19,024 nt of DNA, from assembly GCA_964583615.1 (NCBI GenBank), contig CAZOWM010000055.1, positions 1-19,024 on the forward strand. The letters are read 5' to 3'. Of the stretch, positions 7,177 to 15,178 are shown in pieces; within the stretch, counting starts at the first letter, position 1; each line of letters begins with the position of its first letter. This DNA is from CAZOWM01 sp964583615. Its GTDB lineage: Bacteria; Spirochaetota; B62-G9; DRHN01. The notes beneath the pieces were generated by a model. The model did no database searches. It was not told the origin of the DNA and worked only from the letters and a program-made list of their open reading frames with translations. The position numbers and the translations under genes are program-made.

Positions 7177-8310
7177 ATGACTCCGAGAGAAATTGTCGCA
7201 GCAAGCATTAACCACAGAGAACCGGACAGAGTGCCCATTGACCTCGGGTCCATTTCGGTCACCACGATGAACCGCGCGACACTCACCGCACTCCAGCAGT
7301 ATCTCAACGGTGCGATAGCGGTGACGGCAGACGCGACCGTGATGCTCAAGCGTTTCCAGAATGTTGACCCGCCGGAGGATCTCCTTCAACGGTACCGTGT
7401 AGATTTGAGGGGGATACGGCCGGGCAAGGCAAGAAAGAGAAGGGAAGAGGCGTCCGAAAGCGGCGATTATGTGGACGAGTGGGGGATACGGTATGCCCCT
7501 TCGGGCGGAGGTGCGTACTACGATATTGTAGAATGCCCGCTTGCGGATGTTTCAATCGACGAGATAGAGGATCATCTTCCGGTCGACCCCGCAGACCCTG
7601 GGTATACTGAGGGGATCAGGGAGAAGGCGAAACGCTTGTACCGCGAAACTGATTTCGCACTCGTCGGGAACATGACATCGGCACAGATATTCGAGCGGTC
7701 CTGGTATCTCAGAGGATTCGAGAGGTTCCTCATCGATCTGAGCGTCAACAAACAGTACGCTCACAAAATGCTCAGAATACTGACGGACATTCAGAAGGAG
7801 CGCGTTAAGAACTTCCTTACAGAGGTTGGCGAATACATCCAGATATTCAAGGTCTCCGACGACCTCGCCGGACAGACGGGGTCTCTTGTCTCACCCCGTA
7901 TGTATCGCGAGATGATCTTCCCCTATCACAGTGAATACTTCAGCTACATAAAGAGGCACACGGGCGCAAAGCTCGCACTTCACTGCTGCGGCAATGTGCG
8001 GCCCCTCCTGCATGATATCATCGAAGCCGGGGTCGATATCATACATTCGGTGCAGCAATCGTGCCCGGCCATGGAGATCTCGGGGCTCAAGAAAGATTTC
8101 GGAGGTGATATTGTGTTCTGGGGCGGTATGGATGTGCAAAACTTCCTGCCCGTTGCATCGGTCGAGCAGGTACGCGAAGAGGTGAAGAGGCTGATCGATA
8201 CCCTCGGGGTAGGAGGAGGGTATATTTTCGGCCCCAGCCACAATATTCAGGCGGACGTCCCACCTCAGAACATAGAGGCCATGTACGAAGCGGCTTTCTC
8301 CTTCAGCTGA
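7177..8310 (+). CDS. UroD/MtaA-family protein (uroporphyrinogen decarboxylase-like, possible methyltransferase)
   Basis: The 377-residue product matches the uroporphyrinogen decarboxylase superfamily: INHREPDRVPIDLG at the N-terminus, ALHCCGNV in the middle, FWGGMDVQNF, and GPSHNIQADVPPQNI before the C-terminus. The ATG at 7177 is chosen because AAAGAGGGGG lies just upstream. The H269-x-C271 pair matches the zinc-binding HxC of methylcobamide:CoM methyltransferases (MtaA type), and the third zinc ligand, a cysteine in MtaA, is replaced here by H355 in GPSHNI. This suggests a metal-dependent methyltransferase-like enzyme and not a haem-pathway decarboxylase. No corrinoid protein or partner methyltransferase is in the window, so the reaction is unassigned. 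It is the last gene of the + strand operon. Confidence 0.8.
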   Translation: MTPREIVAASINHREPDRVPIDLGSISVTTMNRATLTALQQYLNGAIAVTADATVMLKRFQNVDPPEDLLQRYRVDLRGIRPGKARKRREEASESGDYVDEWGIRYAPSGGGAYYDIVECPLADVSIDEIEDHLPVDPADPGYTEGIREKAKRLYRETDFALVGNMTSAQIFERSWYLRGFERFLIDLSVNKQYAHKMLRILTDIQKERVKNFLTEVGEYIQIFKVSDDLAGQTGSLVSPRMYREMIFPYHSEYFSYIKRHTGAKLALHCCGNVRPLLHDIIEAGVDIIHSVQQSCPAMEISGLKKDFGGDIVFWGGMDVQNFLPVASVEQVREEVKRLIDTLGVGGGYIFGPSHNIQADVPPQNIEAMYEAAFSFS

Positions 8311-8367
8311 CAAGACCAGTGAACAAACGATGAAAGAAGTGACCATGCCGTCGAAAGAAAGATATAC

Positions 8368-8418
8368 AGGGCTGTCGATAAGACACAGAAAAGCCCTCTC
8401 CGGCTGCTCTTCACCGGA
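8368..8418. terminator. Possible terminator region between convergent operons
   Basis: The short gap between the two convergent stop codons holds AGGGCT (8368-8373) paired with AGCCCT (8392-8397), and TCCGG (8399-8403) paired with CCGGA (8414-8418). Read on the - strand, the second hairpin is followed by GAGGGCTTTTCT, a weak terminator for the leftward operon. Neither stem is strong and the assignment rests mainly on position. Confidence 0.35.
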
Positions 8419-8435
8419 ATATATATACGTCCGTT

Positions 8436-8864
8436 TTATTGCTTTTCGTAAAGCTCAATAATTACGTTATCAGGGCCCTTGAAGTAAAAGAGTTTCGGCC
8501 CGTTTTCTCTCGTCACCACTGGAGGAGTGTTCGGCTTCCACCCCAGCGATTTTATCCGTTCATACTCTTTGTCGATCTCCGAGACCCGAAAGCATATATG
8601 AAGAAGGCCAAGGCTGTCCTGTTCAGTATACCCTCCATCTTTCTTTTTTTTCCCCACGTAATCGATCAGTTCGAGCCTGATCCCATCCTTCTTGACAACC
8701 TGAACATCGAGCTCTGCATTCTCAATGTTTACCACCTTATCTACTATTGCCCCAATATGATGAGCGCTGTAGTCGAGCTCCATACCCAATGTCTCTGTGT
8801 AGAACTCCACAGCCTTGTCCAGATCACTTACGCCGATGGCCACATGGTGAAATTCTTCTATCAT
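8436..8864 (-). CDS. VOC/glyoxalase-fold protein, methylmalonyl-CoA epimerase-like
   Basis: The 142-residue protein has the paired beta-alpha-beta-beta-beta modules of the vicinal oxygen chelate family. The candidate metal ligands H7 (EEFHHVAIGV), E65 (RLELIDY), H89 (LGLLHICFRV) and E137 (VIIELYE) fall at the four positions expected for a glyoxalase or methylmalonyl-CoA epimerase metal site. AAGGAGAGG precedes the ATG. It is the last gene of the leftward transport/kinase operon, 81 bp after the first FGGY kinase. The sequence resembles epimerases and lactoylglutathione lyases about equally to me. In this setting it may isomerise or detoxify an intermediate of the transported compound, such as a dicarbonyl, but that is inference. 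Confidence 0.75.
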   Translation of the reverse strand: MIEEFHHVAIGVSDLDKAVEFYTETLGMELDYSAHHIGAIVDKVVNIENAELDVQVVKKDGIRLELIDYVGKKKKDGGYTEQDSLGLLHICFRVSEIDKEYERIKSLGWKPNTPPVVTRENGPKLFYFKGPDNVIIELYEKQ

Positions 8865-8945
8865 ATCTTGCCTCTCCTTGAAAATGAATATTCTCTGTGT
8901 CGATGTTTACGGTCAAATGGAGCTATACAGCGACGCATTTCGTAT

Positions 8946-10508
8946 TTATTTTCCGTATAGAGTCTGAAAACGTGCAATCCTCTCGTAGATCCCATTTTTT
9001 ATCAACAATTCGAGGGTCTGCTTGAATATCTCGTATTCTTCAGAATACATAGTGTGGTTTTTCATATTCGGCTCGATCGTACTGTGAGAATGCACCATGT
9101 GCAGCACTGCTTCCTCGACAGAGCTGAATACATTACAGCCTACCGAGCCGAGGATGGCAGCTCCAAGAGTCGTGCACTCTGATACACGGAGCCTCTCCAC
9201 CACCCTTCCATATACGTCAGCTTGTATCTGGTTCCAGAGCTCGGATTTCGATCCACCGCCGGATAGGCGGAGAACGTCAAACTTCCTTCCCAATACCTCC
9301 TCCATTGCTGCAACGACCATGTTTATCTCAAATGCAACACCCTCCAGTATTGATCGAGCCATATCCTTCTTATCATGTATGAAGGACAATCCAATGCACC
9401 CTCCCCGTGCGTTATCATGGAAATACGGGGTGCATTGACCTTGCAAACACGGGTAGAAAATACAGCCCTTGCTGCCGGCAGGGCTTTTCGATGCCTCAAG
9501 TGTAATGAGATCATAAACGTCCACATCCAGTGAACCGGCAGCTCGCTTTTCCTCTTCTCCATACACATCTCTCCACCACCTCAGAGCTGCGCCGGATGTA
9601 AAGTTGATACCTTCCATATCCCACTTGTCCGGTATACCCGACCCTCCCATCAGAACCATTCTTTTCGGATCTTTCTTCAGTGAGTCAATATGCGCAACCA
9701 TCACCATTGCAGTTCCTATGGTAATCTCAGCCATCCCTTCCCGGATTATTCCGGCTCCGATTGCAGCGCACTGCTGATCGCCAGCACCGATTGCTATTGG
9801 CATTCCCTCAAAAAAACCTGTCTCCTCAGAGGCTTTTTTAGAAACTTTGCCGGTTTGCCGCGCCGGTTTTCCCATTGGTGGGAGCTTCTCCATCGGCAGC
9901 CCGATCATGGCACATAACTCGGTATTCCAATCAAGGCCCGTAATGTCCATCATCCCGTTTAAAGTTATTGATGCAGGATCTGTGCTCAAGCTTTCAGCGC
10001 CAAGCTTGTGCAGAAAATACTCCTGGCCGTTCAGAAACATGTACATCCGGTCGAATACGCTTTGATTATTATCAATAAACCATTTTATCTTCGGATATGC
10101 CCACATTCCTGATACCGGTACTCCTGTAACCTCGTGGAATCTTCTCTCACCTATATTTTCCTTTATCCAGCGCACTTCTTTATCCGCTCTCGAATCTGCC
10201 CAGACAATGGAGTTGCCAATAGGTTCAATGTTTTTATCTACCGGAATAAATGTTCCCCTTTGGCTCGAGATACCGAGTGACTTGATATGACGGGGATCAA
10301 TACCGCTTTTTGCAATAACCTCATTTGTCGTCTCGCATACTTTTTTCCACATGAGTCTCACATCCTGTTCAACCCAGGATGGATATGGATAGGTGCAGGG
10401 ATATTCCCGATATGAAAGCCCTGTCACATTACCTTTTGTGTCGGTTATTATCGTCTTGACACCTGTTGTTCCGATATCTATACCTGCAAGAAAAATCTTT
10501 TCAGCCAT
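8946..10508 (-). CDS. FGGY-family carbohydrate kinase (xylulokinase/gluconokinase-like)
   Basis: The 520-residue protein has the FGGY kinase architecture, two actin-like ATPase domains. The phosphate-1 loop is GIDIGTTGVKT (residues 9-19), the sugar-binding segment includes SSQRGTFIPVD and VWADSRADKEV, the catalytic base should be D244 in GAGDQQCAAIG, and the adenosine loop is LSGGGSKSELWNQ. It phosphorylates a sugar or polyol with ATP in the cytoplasm. GAGGGAG lies a few bases before the ATG. It sits 56 bp after a second, clearly different FGGY kinase and downstream of a carbohydrate ABC transporter, so it probably acts on the imported compound or a derivative. The exact substrate cannot be read from the sequence. 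Confidence 0.9.
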   Translation of the reverse strand: MAEKIFLAGIDIGTTGVKTIITDTKGNVTGLSYREYPCTYPYPSWVEQDVRLMWKKVCETTNEVIAKSGIDPRHIKSLGISSQRGTFIPVDKNIEPIGNSIVWADSRADKEVRWIKENIGERRFHEVTGVPVSGMWAYPKIKWFIDNNQSVFDRMYMFLNGQEYFLHKLGAESLSTDPASITLNGMMDITGLDWNTELCAMIGLPMEKLPPMGKPARQTGKVSKKASEETGFFEGMPIAIGAGDQQCAAIGAGIIREGMAEITIGTAMVMVAHIDSLKKDPKRMVLMGGSGIPDKWDMEGINFTSGAALRWWRDVYGEEEKRAAGSLDVDVYDLITLEASKSPAGSKGCIFYPCLQGQCTPYFHDNARGGCIGLSFIHDKKDMARSILEGVAFEINMVVAAMEEVLGRKFDVLRLSGGGSKSELWNQIQADVYGRVVERLRVSECTTLGAAILGSVGCNVFSSVEEAVLHMVHSHSTIEPNMKNHTMYSEEYEIFKQTLELLIKNGIYERIARFQTLYGK

Positions 10509-10564
10509 GTCATACTCCCTCGTCTATCTATGTATCAAAGTTCTGTTACAACAATTATGGACTT

Positions 10565-12115
10565 TTATTCCGGTATCTCTATTTCGTGAAACTCCATCAA
10601 CTTATCAAAAACCTCTCGGAGGGGTCCATTGAGTAGTTCCTGCCTTTTTTCATAGATCTTCGTATATGCCTCGTTGCGTGCTCTGTCAGGAACGAACTCA
10701 TCCTTTGTGCGCACCCACTTGTACACTGTCTCTTTTATATTTTTTATATCTCCAACCCCGTATGCTGCGAGAAGTGCATTTCCGAGCACCGCTCCTTCTG
10801 TTCTCTTAAGGGTCACGTATGGAAGATTCAGCATATCCGCCTTTATCTGGTTCCAGAGTTTTCCCTTGCTCCCTCCTCCAGTTCCAATTATCTTCGTGAG
10901 CTTGGCTCCGACCTTTCGGAGAATATTGACCCATGAAAGGTACTCGAATGCAATTGCCTCGAGCATCGACCTCCACAAAGTTCCGCTGTTGTTGGAGCCA
11001 TACAGCCCCAACCATGCCGCACTCGCATTCTGCCAGAAGGGACAGCTTCTTCCCTGTAAATAGGGGAGAAAAAGGCTGAACTCAGATCCGAGAGGTACTT
11101 TTTGTGCGAGCTTATTCATCTCCTCATAAAATTCCTCGTAATCATTTCTGCCTATTATGTCGTCTCTGTACCACCTCAGGCTCAAACCTCCTGCAGGGAT
11201 GAATGCATAGTACATGTACTGATCATCCAGGGTGCCCATCGCATTATAGAGAGCCTTTGTATTCGTAATCTCTTTGTTAAAACCTTCGACCAAGAAGGTG
11301 TAGATTGAGGCAGTGCCTGCAATATCTGTACACATGCCGACTTCAACAGCACCAGAGCCAAGATTCGACTGCATCACATCACCAGAACCTGCGATGAGTG
11401 GTATTCCTTCTTTCAAGCCGATTTTATCCGCCTCTTCCTTTGTCAATGTTCCGACGATATCCCACGGTTTCTTTACCTCTGGGAGAATATCATAGGGTAT
11501 ACCGAATTCTTCTATCTGCTTTTCCGACCAGTTCCTTCGTCGTGCATCAAATCCAATTCCCCAACCGGAGAGGTGCCCCCAGTCTATGAATGCATCCTTT
11601 GCTTTTAGACCACCCAGTTTACCCATCACATAGTGGGCGCATGTTATGACCTTTTTTGTATCTTTAATCATCTCTTGCTTGTTGTTTATAAGCCATCGAA
11701 GGATTATCGGTGGCAGGTGGGCACCGACAATCGCGCTCCCGCTCTCCTCAACCCAGATCGGATCCCGGTTCTCGGCAATATACAGCGCTTCGTCCTTTGC
11801 CCTGCCGTCAAGATACGGAATATAAGGGCCTAAGGGTCTCCACTCGTGATCGATCGGAAGAAACCCGCAGATGATGCCGCTGCAGGCAATCCCCTTTACG
11901 CTCGCCGGATTAATCCTGCTCTTTGTCATGCACTCTTTTATGCCGTCTGTTACAACGTCGTAAAACTGTTCCGGGTCCATCTCTGCCCAGCCAGGTTTCG
12001 GATACTTTATCACATGAGGTCTATAAGATTCGCTTATAAGGCTCGAGTCCTCAAGGTAGACAGCAACCTTGGTCCCCATCGTCCCACAATCATAGCCAAT
12101 GTAATAGTTGGGCAT
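10565..12115 (-). CDS. FGGY-family carbohydrate kinase, second and divergent copy
   Basis: The product has 516 residues from the ATG at 12115, chosen because GAGGGGG lies 8 bp upstream; a start 60 bases earlier has no such site. Motifs: phosphate-1 loop YDCGTMGTK (8-16), catalytic base candidate D246 in GSGDVMQ, sugar segment YLDGRAKDE, LPYLQGRSCPFW, and adenosine loop GTGGGSKGKLWNQ. The usual GTT of the phosphate loop reads GTM, and the segment equivalent to SSQRG of its neighbour reads CSGIICG, so the two kinases probably bind different substrates. It follows the solute-binding protein gene after a 188-bp gap containing a strong hairpin. Substrate unknown; a polyol or keto-sugar is likely. 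Confidence 0.88.
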   Translation of the reverse strand: MPNYYIGYDCGTMGTKVAVYLEDSSLISESYRPHVIKYPKPGWAEMDPEQFYDVVTDGIKECMTKSRINPASVKGIACSGIICGFLPIDHEWRPLGPYIPYLDGRAKDEALYIAENRDPIWVEESGSAIVGAHLPPIILRWLINNKQEMIKDTKKVITCAHYVMGKLGGLKAKDAFIDWGHLSGWGIGFDARRRNWSEKQIEEFGIPYDILPEVKKPWDIVGTLTKEEADKIGLKEGIPLIAGSGDVMQSNLGSGAVEVGMCTDIAGTASIYTFLVEGFNKEITNTKALYNAMGTLDDQYMYYAFIPAGGLSLRWYRDDIIGRNDYEEFYEEMNKLAQKVPLGSEFSLFLPYLQGRSCPFWQNASAAWLGLYGSNNSGTLWRSMLEAIAFEYLSWVNILRKVGAKLTKIIGTGGGSKGKLWNQIKADMLNLPYVTLKRTEGAVLGNALLAAYGVGDIKNIKETVYKWVRTKDEFVPDRARNEAYTKIYEKRQELLNGPLREVFDKLMEFHEIEIPE

Positions 12116-12201
12116 ATGCCTTACCCCCTCTTCATAACTAATATCATTCCAACAGGTTAAATTATCACCTCGCAACAGCCACTGCCTATAGCAATAGCTT
12201 T

Positions 12202-12221
12202 ATTATACATAATGAATTATA
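12202..12221 (-). promoter_or_regulatory. Possible internal promoter before the kinase genes
   Basis: Two consensus TATAAT hexamers on the - strand (12207-12202 and 12221-12216) lie 90-105 bp upstream of the kinase start, in an AT-rich gap. No good -35 hexamer stands at 16-18 bp from either; a TTGATT is only 13 bp away from the nearer one. The kinases may have a secondary promoter, or the matches may simply reflect A+T richness. Confidence 0.3.
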
Positions 12222-12252
12222 ATCAACTTCTTTTTTTATGTGGAAACATAGA

Positions 12253-12275
12253 GGGGGTGCTGTACAAGCACCCCC
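12253..12275 (-). terminator. Strong intercistronic hairpin after the solute-binding protein gene
   Basis: GGGGGTGCT (12253-12261) and AGCACCCCC (12267-12275) form a perfect 9-bp GC-rich stem with a 5-nt loop, 29 bp past the solute-binding protein stop. On the - strand no T-run follows, so full rho-independent termination is doubtful. Hairpins here commonly protect the binding-protein mRNA from 3' decay and lower expression of the genes behind it. Confidence 0.6.
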
Positions 12276-12303
12276 ATCACAGAGGCAACGAGATCAGTAC
12301 CTG

Positions 12304-13845
12304 TTATGTCTTTGTAATCCTGTTCACTCGCGCAATGATGTTGTCCATAGCTGTTTTCGGCTTCGCTGTCTTGCCTGTTACAAACTTCGATACCTCTCCG
12401 CCGACGATGTCAAGATACTCGCTGTAGAAATCTACCTTCGGTCCTATGCCGAATCCATCAACGTGATCCCTCACCTCGATCTCCTGCGGCAAAAGATGCT
12501 GTGCCTTTCTGAAGTCCGACTCAGGATCCATCCACCCTCGCTTCCGTGACTCCTCAAATGCTGTCTTCCGAACCGGTGTTCCGTAGAACTTTGTGAACGC
12601 CTCCCACTGTGCATCAGGGCCTGTAGCCCACAGCATGAACAGCCATGCCTTCTTCTGCTCCCTCTCCGGAAGCGCTTTCGGAATGGCAAGCGCGGATGGA
12701 CCAATCTCATAGGAATTGACACCTGCAGGACCGTGCGGTACAACAGCATACCCTACCTTGCCGGCAATGTTTGATTGCGTCTCATCTTCAACAAAAGGAC
12801 AGAACTCACCGGCCTGTCGCATGATCGCAACATTCCCCGCAGCCATTGCCGTTCCGAGTCCACCCCAGTCCCAGGTGTTGCAGTCTGGATGCAGTATGTC
12901 CTGATAGACCATCTTCATCCAATCGAGCACCGTGACCGCAATGTCATAGTCCTTCACGTTTGTGAATATCGGGCCAGGAGTCCTCGAGCCGAGAAATATA
13001 TCCTCGATCCCCTCGAAACCGTCCTTCTTCACACCCCACGATGTACACAGTGTCGTGAACTCATTGACAATGGGCCAGTTTTGCGCGTAGTGGAACGCAA
13101 AAGGATAGTCTGCCTCTCCCTTCATGTTCTTCTTGAGGAACATACTGATGTCATACACGTCATCCCACGATACATCGGCGCCGAGCCTCATCGGCTTCCC
13201 GTACTGATCCTCAAACTTCTTCCCGTACTTATCAAAGATGTCTTTCCTGTAAAACATGATTCCGCACGCAGAGTCGTACGGAAGCCCGTACAGATTTTCT
13301 TTCTCAAAGAAGAAACCACCTGCATCCATGTGCAGATCGAGGAACGCCTCCTTCAATCCGTTCGGGCATTCGGGAACACTGGGAAGATCCGGATACTTCG
13401 ACTCTCCTGTCTTGATGTCGATGAACTTGTTGATCGGCTGCCAGTATTCAAAAACAATGCACCCGATCGGCCTCGGCTGCGCATAGTTGATGTGGTAGTT
13501 CGGATTCCCGCCCCGAAGGTCTAAAAACATCTTTTCCTTCAAGGGGTCCATGAAATCCATGGTAAACTCGGTCTTCATACCTGTGAGCTTTGTGAAGCTC
13601 TCCGCTGCACCCATGATCCCTACCGACGGAGGTGTGTTCTCCGTGAGTATCCTCACTGTCTCTCCCTCAAACTGCCTCCACATGTCCTGCTCACTCATTA
13701 CCACCGCAGGTGCCCCTACCTCTTCCTCTTTCTCCCCTTTCGCAAGTGCATTCTTTACACTTTTGGGGATGAGAGAAACCGTCGTTGCAGCAGCAGCGGT
13801 GAGCCCAGCCTTTTTAATAAAATCCCGTCTACTTAGTTTCTTCAT
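12304..13845 (-). CDS. Extracellular solute-binding protein of a CUT1-type ABC transporter, Tat-exported
   Basis: The product has 513 residues from the ATG at 13845, which has AAGGAGGG 4 bp upstream; a start 27 bases earlier lacks one. The N-terminus is a classic Tat signal: twin arginines R6-R7 in SRRDFIKKAG, an alanine-rich hydrophobic stretch, and ALA at 33-35 as a likely cleavage site. There is no lipobox cysteine, so a soluble periplasmic protein is expected. The mature part has the length and aromatic-rich character of large family-1 carbohydrate-binding proteins (for example KKAWLFMLWATGPDAQW near the C-terminus). It should capture the substrate for the two permeases and two ATPases upstream. 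Substrate class is inferred from the kinases: a sugar or polyol. Confidence 0.87.
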   Translation of the reverse strand: MKKLSRRDFIKKAGLTAAAATTVSLIPKSVKNALAKGEKEEEVGAPAVVMSEQDMWRQFEGETVRILTENTPPSVGIMGAAESFTKLTGMKTEFTMDFMDPLKEKMFLDLRGGNPNYHINYAQPRPIGCIVFEYWQPINKFIDIKTGESKYPDLPSVPECPNGLKEAFLDLHMDAGGFFFEKENLYGLPYDSACGIMFYRKDIFDKYGKKFEDQYGKPMRLGADVSWDDVYDISMFLKKNMKGEADYPFAFHYAQNWPIVNEFTTLCTSWGVKKDGFEGIEDIFLGSRTPGPIFTNVKDYDIAVTVLDWMKMVYQDILHPDCNTWDWGGLGTAMAAGNVAIMRQAGEFCPFVEDETQSNIAGKVGYAVVPHGPAGVNSYEIGPSALAIPKALPEREQKKAWLFMLWATGPDAQWEAFTKFYGTPVRKTAFEESRKRGWMDPESDFRKAQHLLPQEIEVRDHVDGFGIGPKVDFYSEYLDIVGGEVSKFVTGKTAKPKTAMDNIIARVNRITKT

Positions 13846-14036
13846 GCTACCCTCCTTATGTAATGTGTTCACACATACATCGAAAAATGTTGCGTTACTT
13901 TGAGAATCAGTTTTTCATTTTTAATAATAACGAAAATCATTTTCATTTAAATTGTAAAAAAAAATTTATCTCCTCACTGATAATCTTTTTCATAAAAGAA
14001 AAATTATGCCCCTCCGCAGAAAAAGCCTTTGAATAC
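13846..14036 (-). promoter_or_regulatory. AT-rich gap before the binding-protein gene with an operator-like dyad
   Basis: This 191-bp gap interrupts an otherwise compact operon. Just upstream of the ribosome site, 13858-13880 contains ATGTAATGTGT and ACACATACAT around TC, a near-perfect dyad with one extra base on the left arm. Runs of A and T fill 13910-13980. I could not find a convincing -35/-10 pair. It may hold a second promoter, or the dyad may act in the mRNA leader. Confidence 0.4.
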
Positions 14037-15143
14037 TTACATTATTGATTTCTTACTCTGCTGATCAAAAAGATTTATCTGTTCTATATTCACGTCAAAA
14101 AACACCCGATCGTCTCTTTTCCCTTTGAACGACGCATCTGTGAGCACTTTAATAAGTTGCGATCCCACCCTTACATCAATAATCACATCCGCTCCCAGGG
14201 GCTCGGTGAGGTAGAGTTTGCCATCGATCATCTCAGAATTTTCCCTTCTAAGACTTAACTTTATATCCTCGGGGCGTATTCCCAATATCACCGGAAGAGT
14301 GCTTGTAAACTGAGCTCCCTTTTTCTTGATTTGTTTCTGGATTGTCTTGCTGAGTTTCAGCAGAAAGGTCTCGTGCTTCAGGTGCAATTCTCCTCCTTTC
14401 GACTCGAGCACACACTGAAAAAAGTTGATCGGAATGTCACCGATAAACCCTGCAACGAATACGTTGGCCGGATGATTGTAGATCATATCAGCGGTATCGA
14501 ATTGCTGCAACACACCGTGGTCTATTACGGCAATACGGTCCGCCATTGAAAGGGCCTCCAACTGGTCATGAGTGGCGTACAGAAAGGTTTCATCGAGCTC
14601 CTTCTGGAGATGCTTCAGCTCTCCTCTCATGTGTGCGCGGAGTTTGGCGTCCAGATGTGCGATTGGTTCGTCCATAAGAAAAACTTTAGGGTTTCGCACG
14701 ATTGATCTTCCGACTGCAACCCTCTGCTTTTGTCCTCCACTGAGCTGTTTCGGGTATCGGTCTATCAGATCTTCAATATCGAGTATTTTCAATGCCTTTC
14801 TGACCTTCTTTTCTATCACTGCAGGATCTTCTTTTCTCAACTGTAAAGGATAGGAGATGTTCTCGAATACGGTTTTATGAGGATAGAGGGCGTATGTTTC
14901 AAAAACCATTGCAACATCCCTCTTTGAAGGGTGCAATGTATTGACGCACACACCGTCTATGTATATGTTTCCCTCATTGATTTCTTCCAATCCCCCTACC
15001 ATGCGGAGTGTGGATGTTTTACCTGCACCTGATGGTCCAAGCAAACAAACGAGCTCCTTGTCTTTGCACTCAAACGTCAGGTTTTTTACCGCAACCAGTC
15101 TGCCGTATTTCTTGGTAACATTTTCAAAAACCACTTGTGCCAT
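14037..15143 (-). CDS. ABC transporter ATPase, MalK/UgpC type (second copy)
   Basis: The product has 368 residues. Nucleotide-binding domain motifs: Walker A GPSGAGKT (36-43), signature LSGGQ (134-138), Walker B ending MDEP with catalytic E159, D-loop HLDA, and switch histidine H192 in THDQLEAL. The C-terminal part carries the regulatory OB-fold (TOBE) region with ILGIRPEDIK, as in MalK and UgpC. The Q-loop residue, Gln82 in MalK, is Glu82 here (MVFETYALYP). It energises carbohydrate import. It follows permease 2 by 35 bp. A paralogue with the same change is the first gene of the operon; 67 of their first 100 residues are identical by eye. A heterodimer of the two is likely, as in the two-ATPase glycerol transporter GlpS/GlpT. 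Confidence 0.92.
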   Translation of the reverse strand: MAQVVFENVTKKYGRLVAVKNLTFECKDKELVCLLGPSGAGKTSTLRMVGGLEEINEGNIYIDGVCVNTLHPSKRDVAMVFETYALYPHKTVFENISYPLQLRKEDPAVIEKKVRKALKILDIEDLIDRYPKQLSGGQKQRVAVGRSIVRNPKVFLMDEPIAHLDAKLRAHMRGELKHLQKELDETFLYATHDQLEALSMADRIAVIDHGVLQQFDTADMIYNHPANVFVAGFIGDIPINFFQCVLESKGGELHLKHETFLLKLSKTIQKQIKKKGAQFTSTLPVILGIRPEDIKLSLRRENSEMIDGKLYLTEPLGADVIIDVRVGSQLIKVLTDASFKGKRDDRVFFDVNIEQINLFDQQSKKSIM

Positions 15144-15178
15144 AAACTCACTCCGCTTTTACTCTAATAGTAGCCCGA

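Noticed and set aside
8330..8461. A 43-codon + strand frame between the UroD-like gene and the VOC gene.
   Set aside because: It lacks a ribosome site, runs into the convergent gene, and overlaps the probable terminator region.
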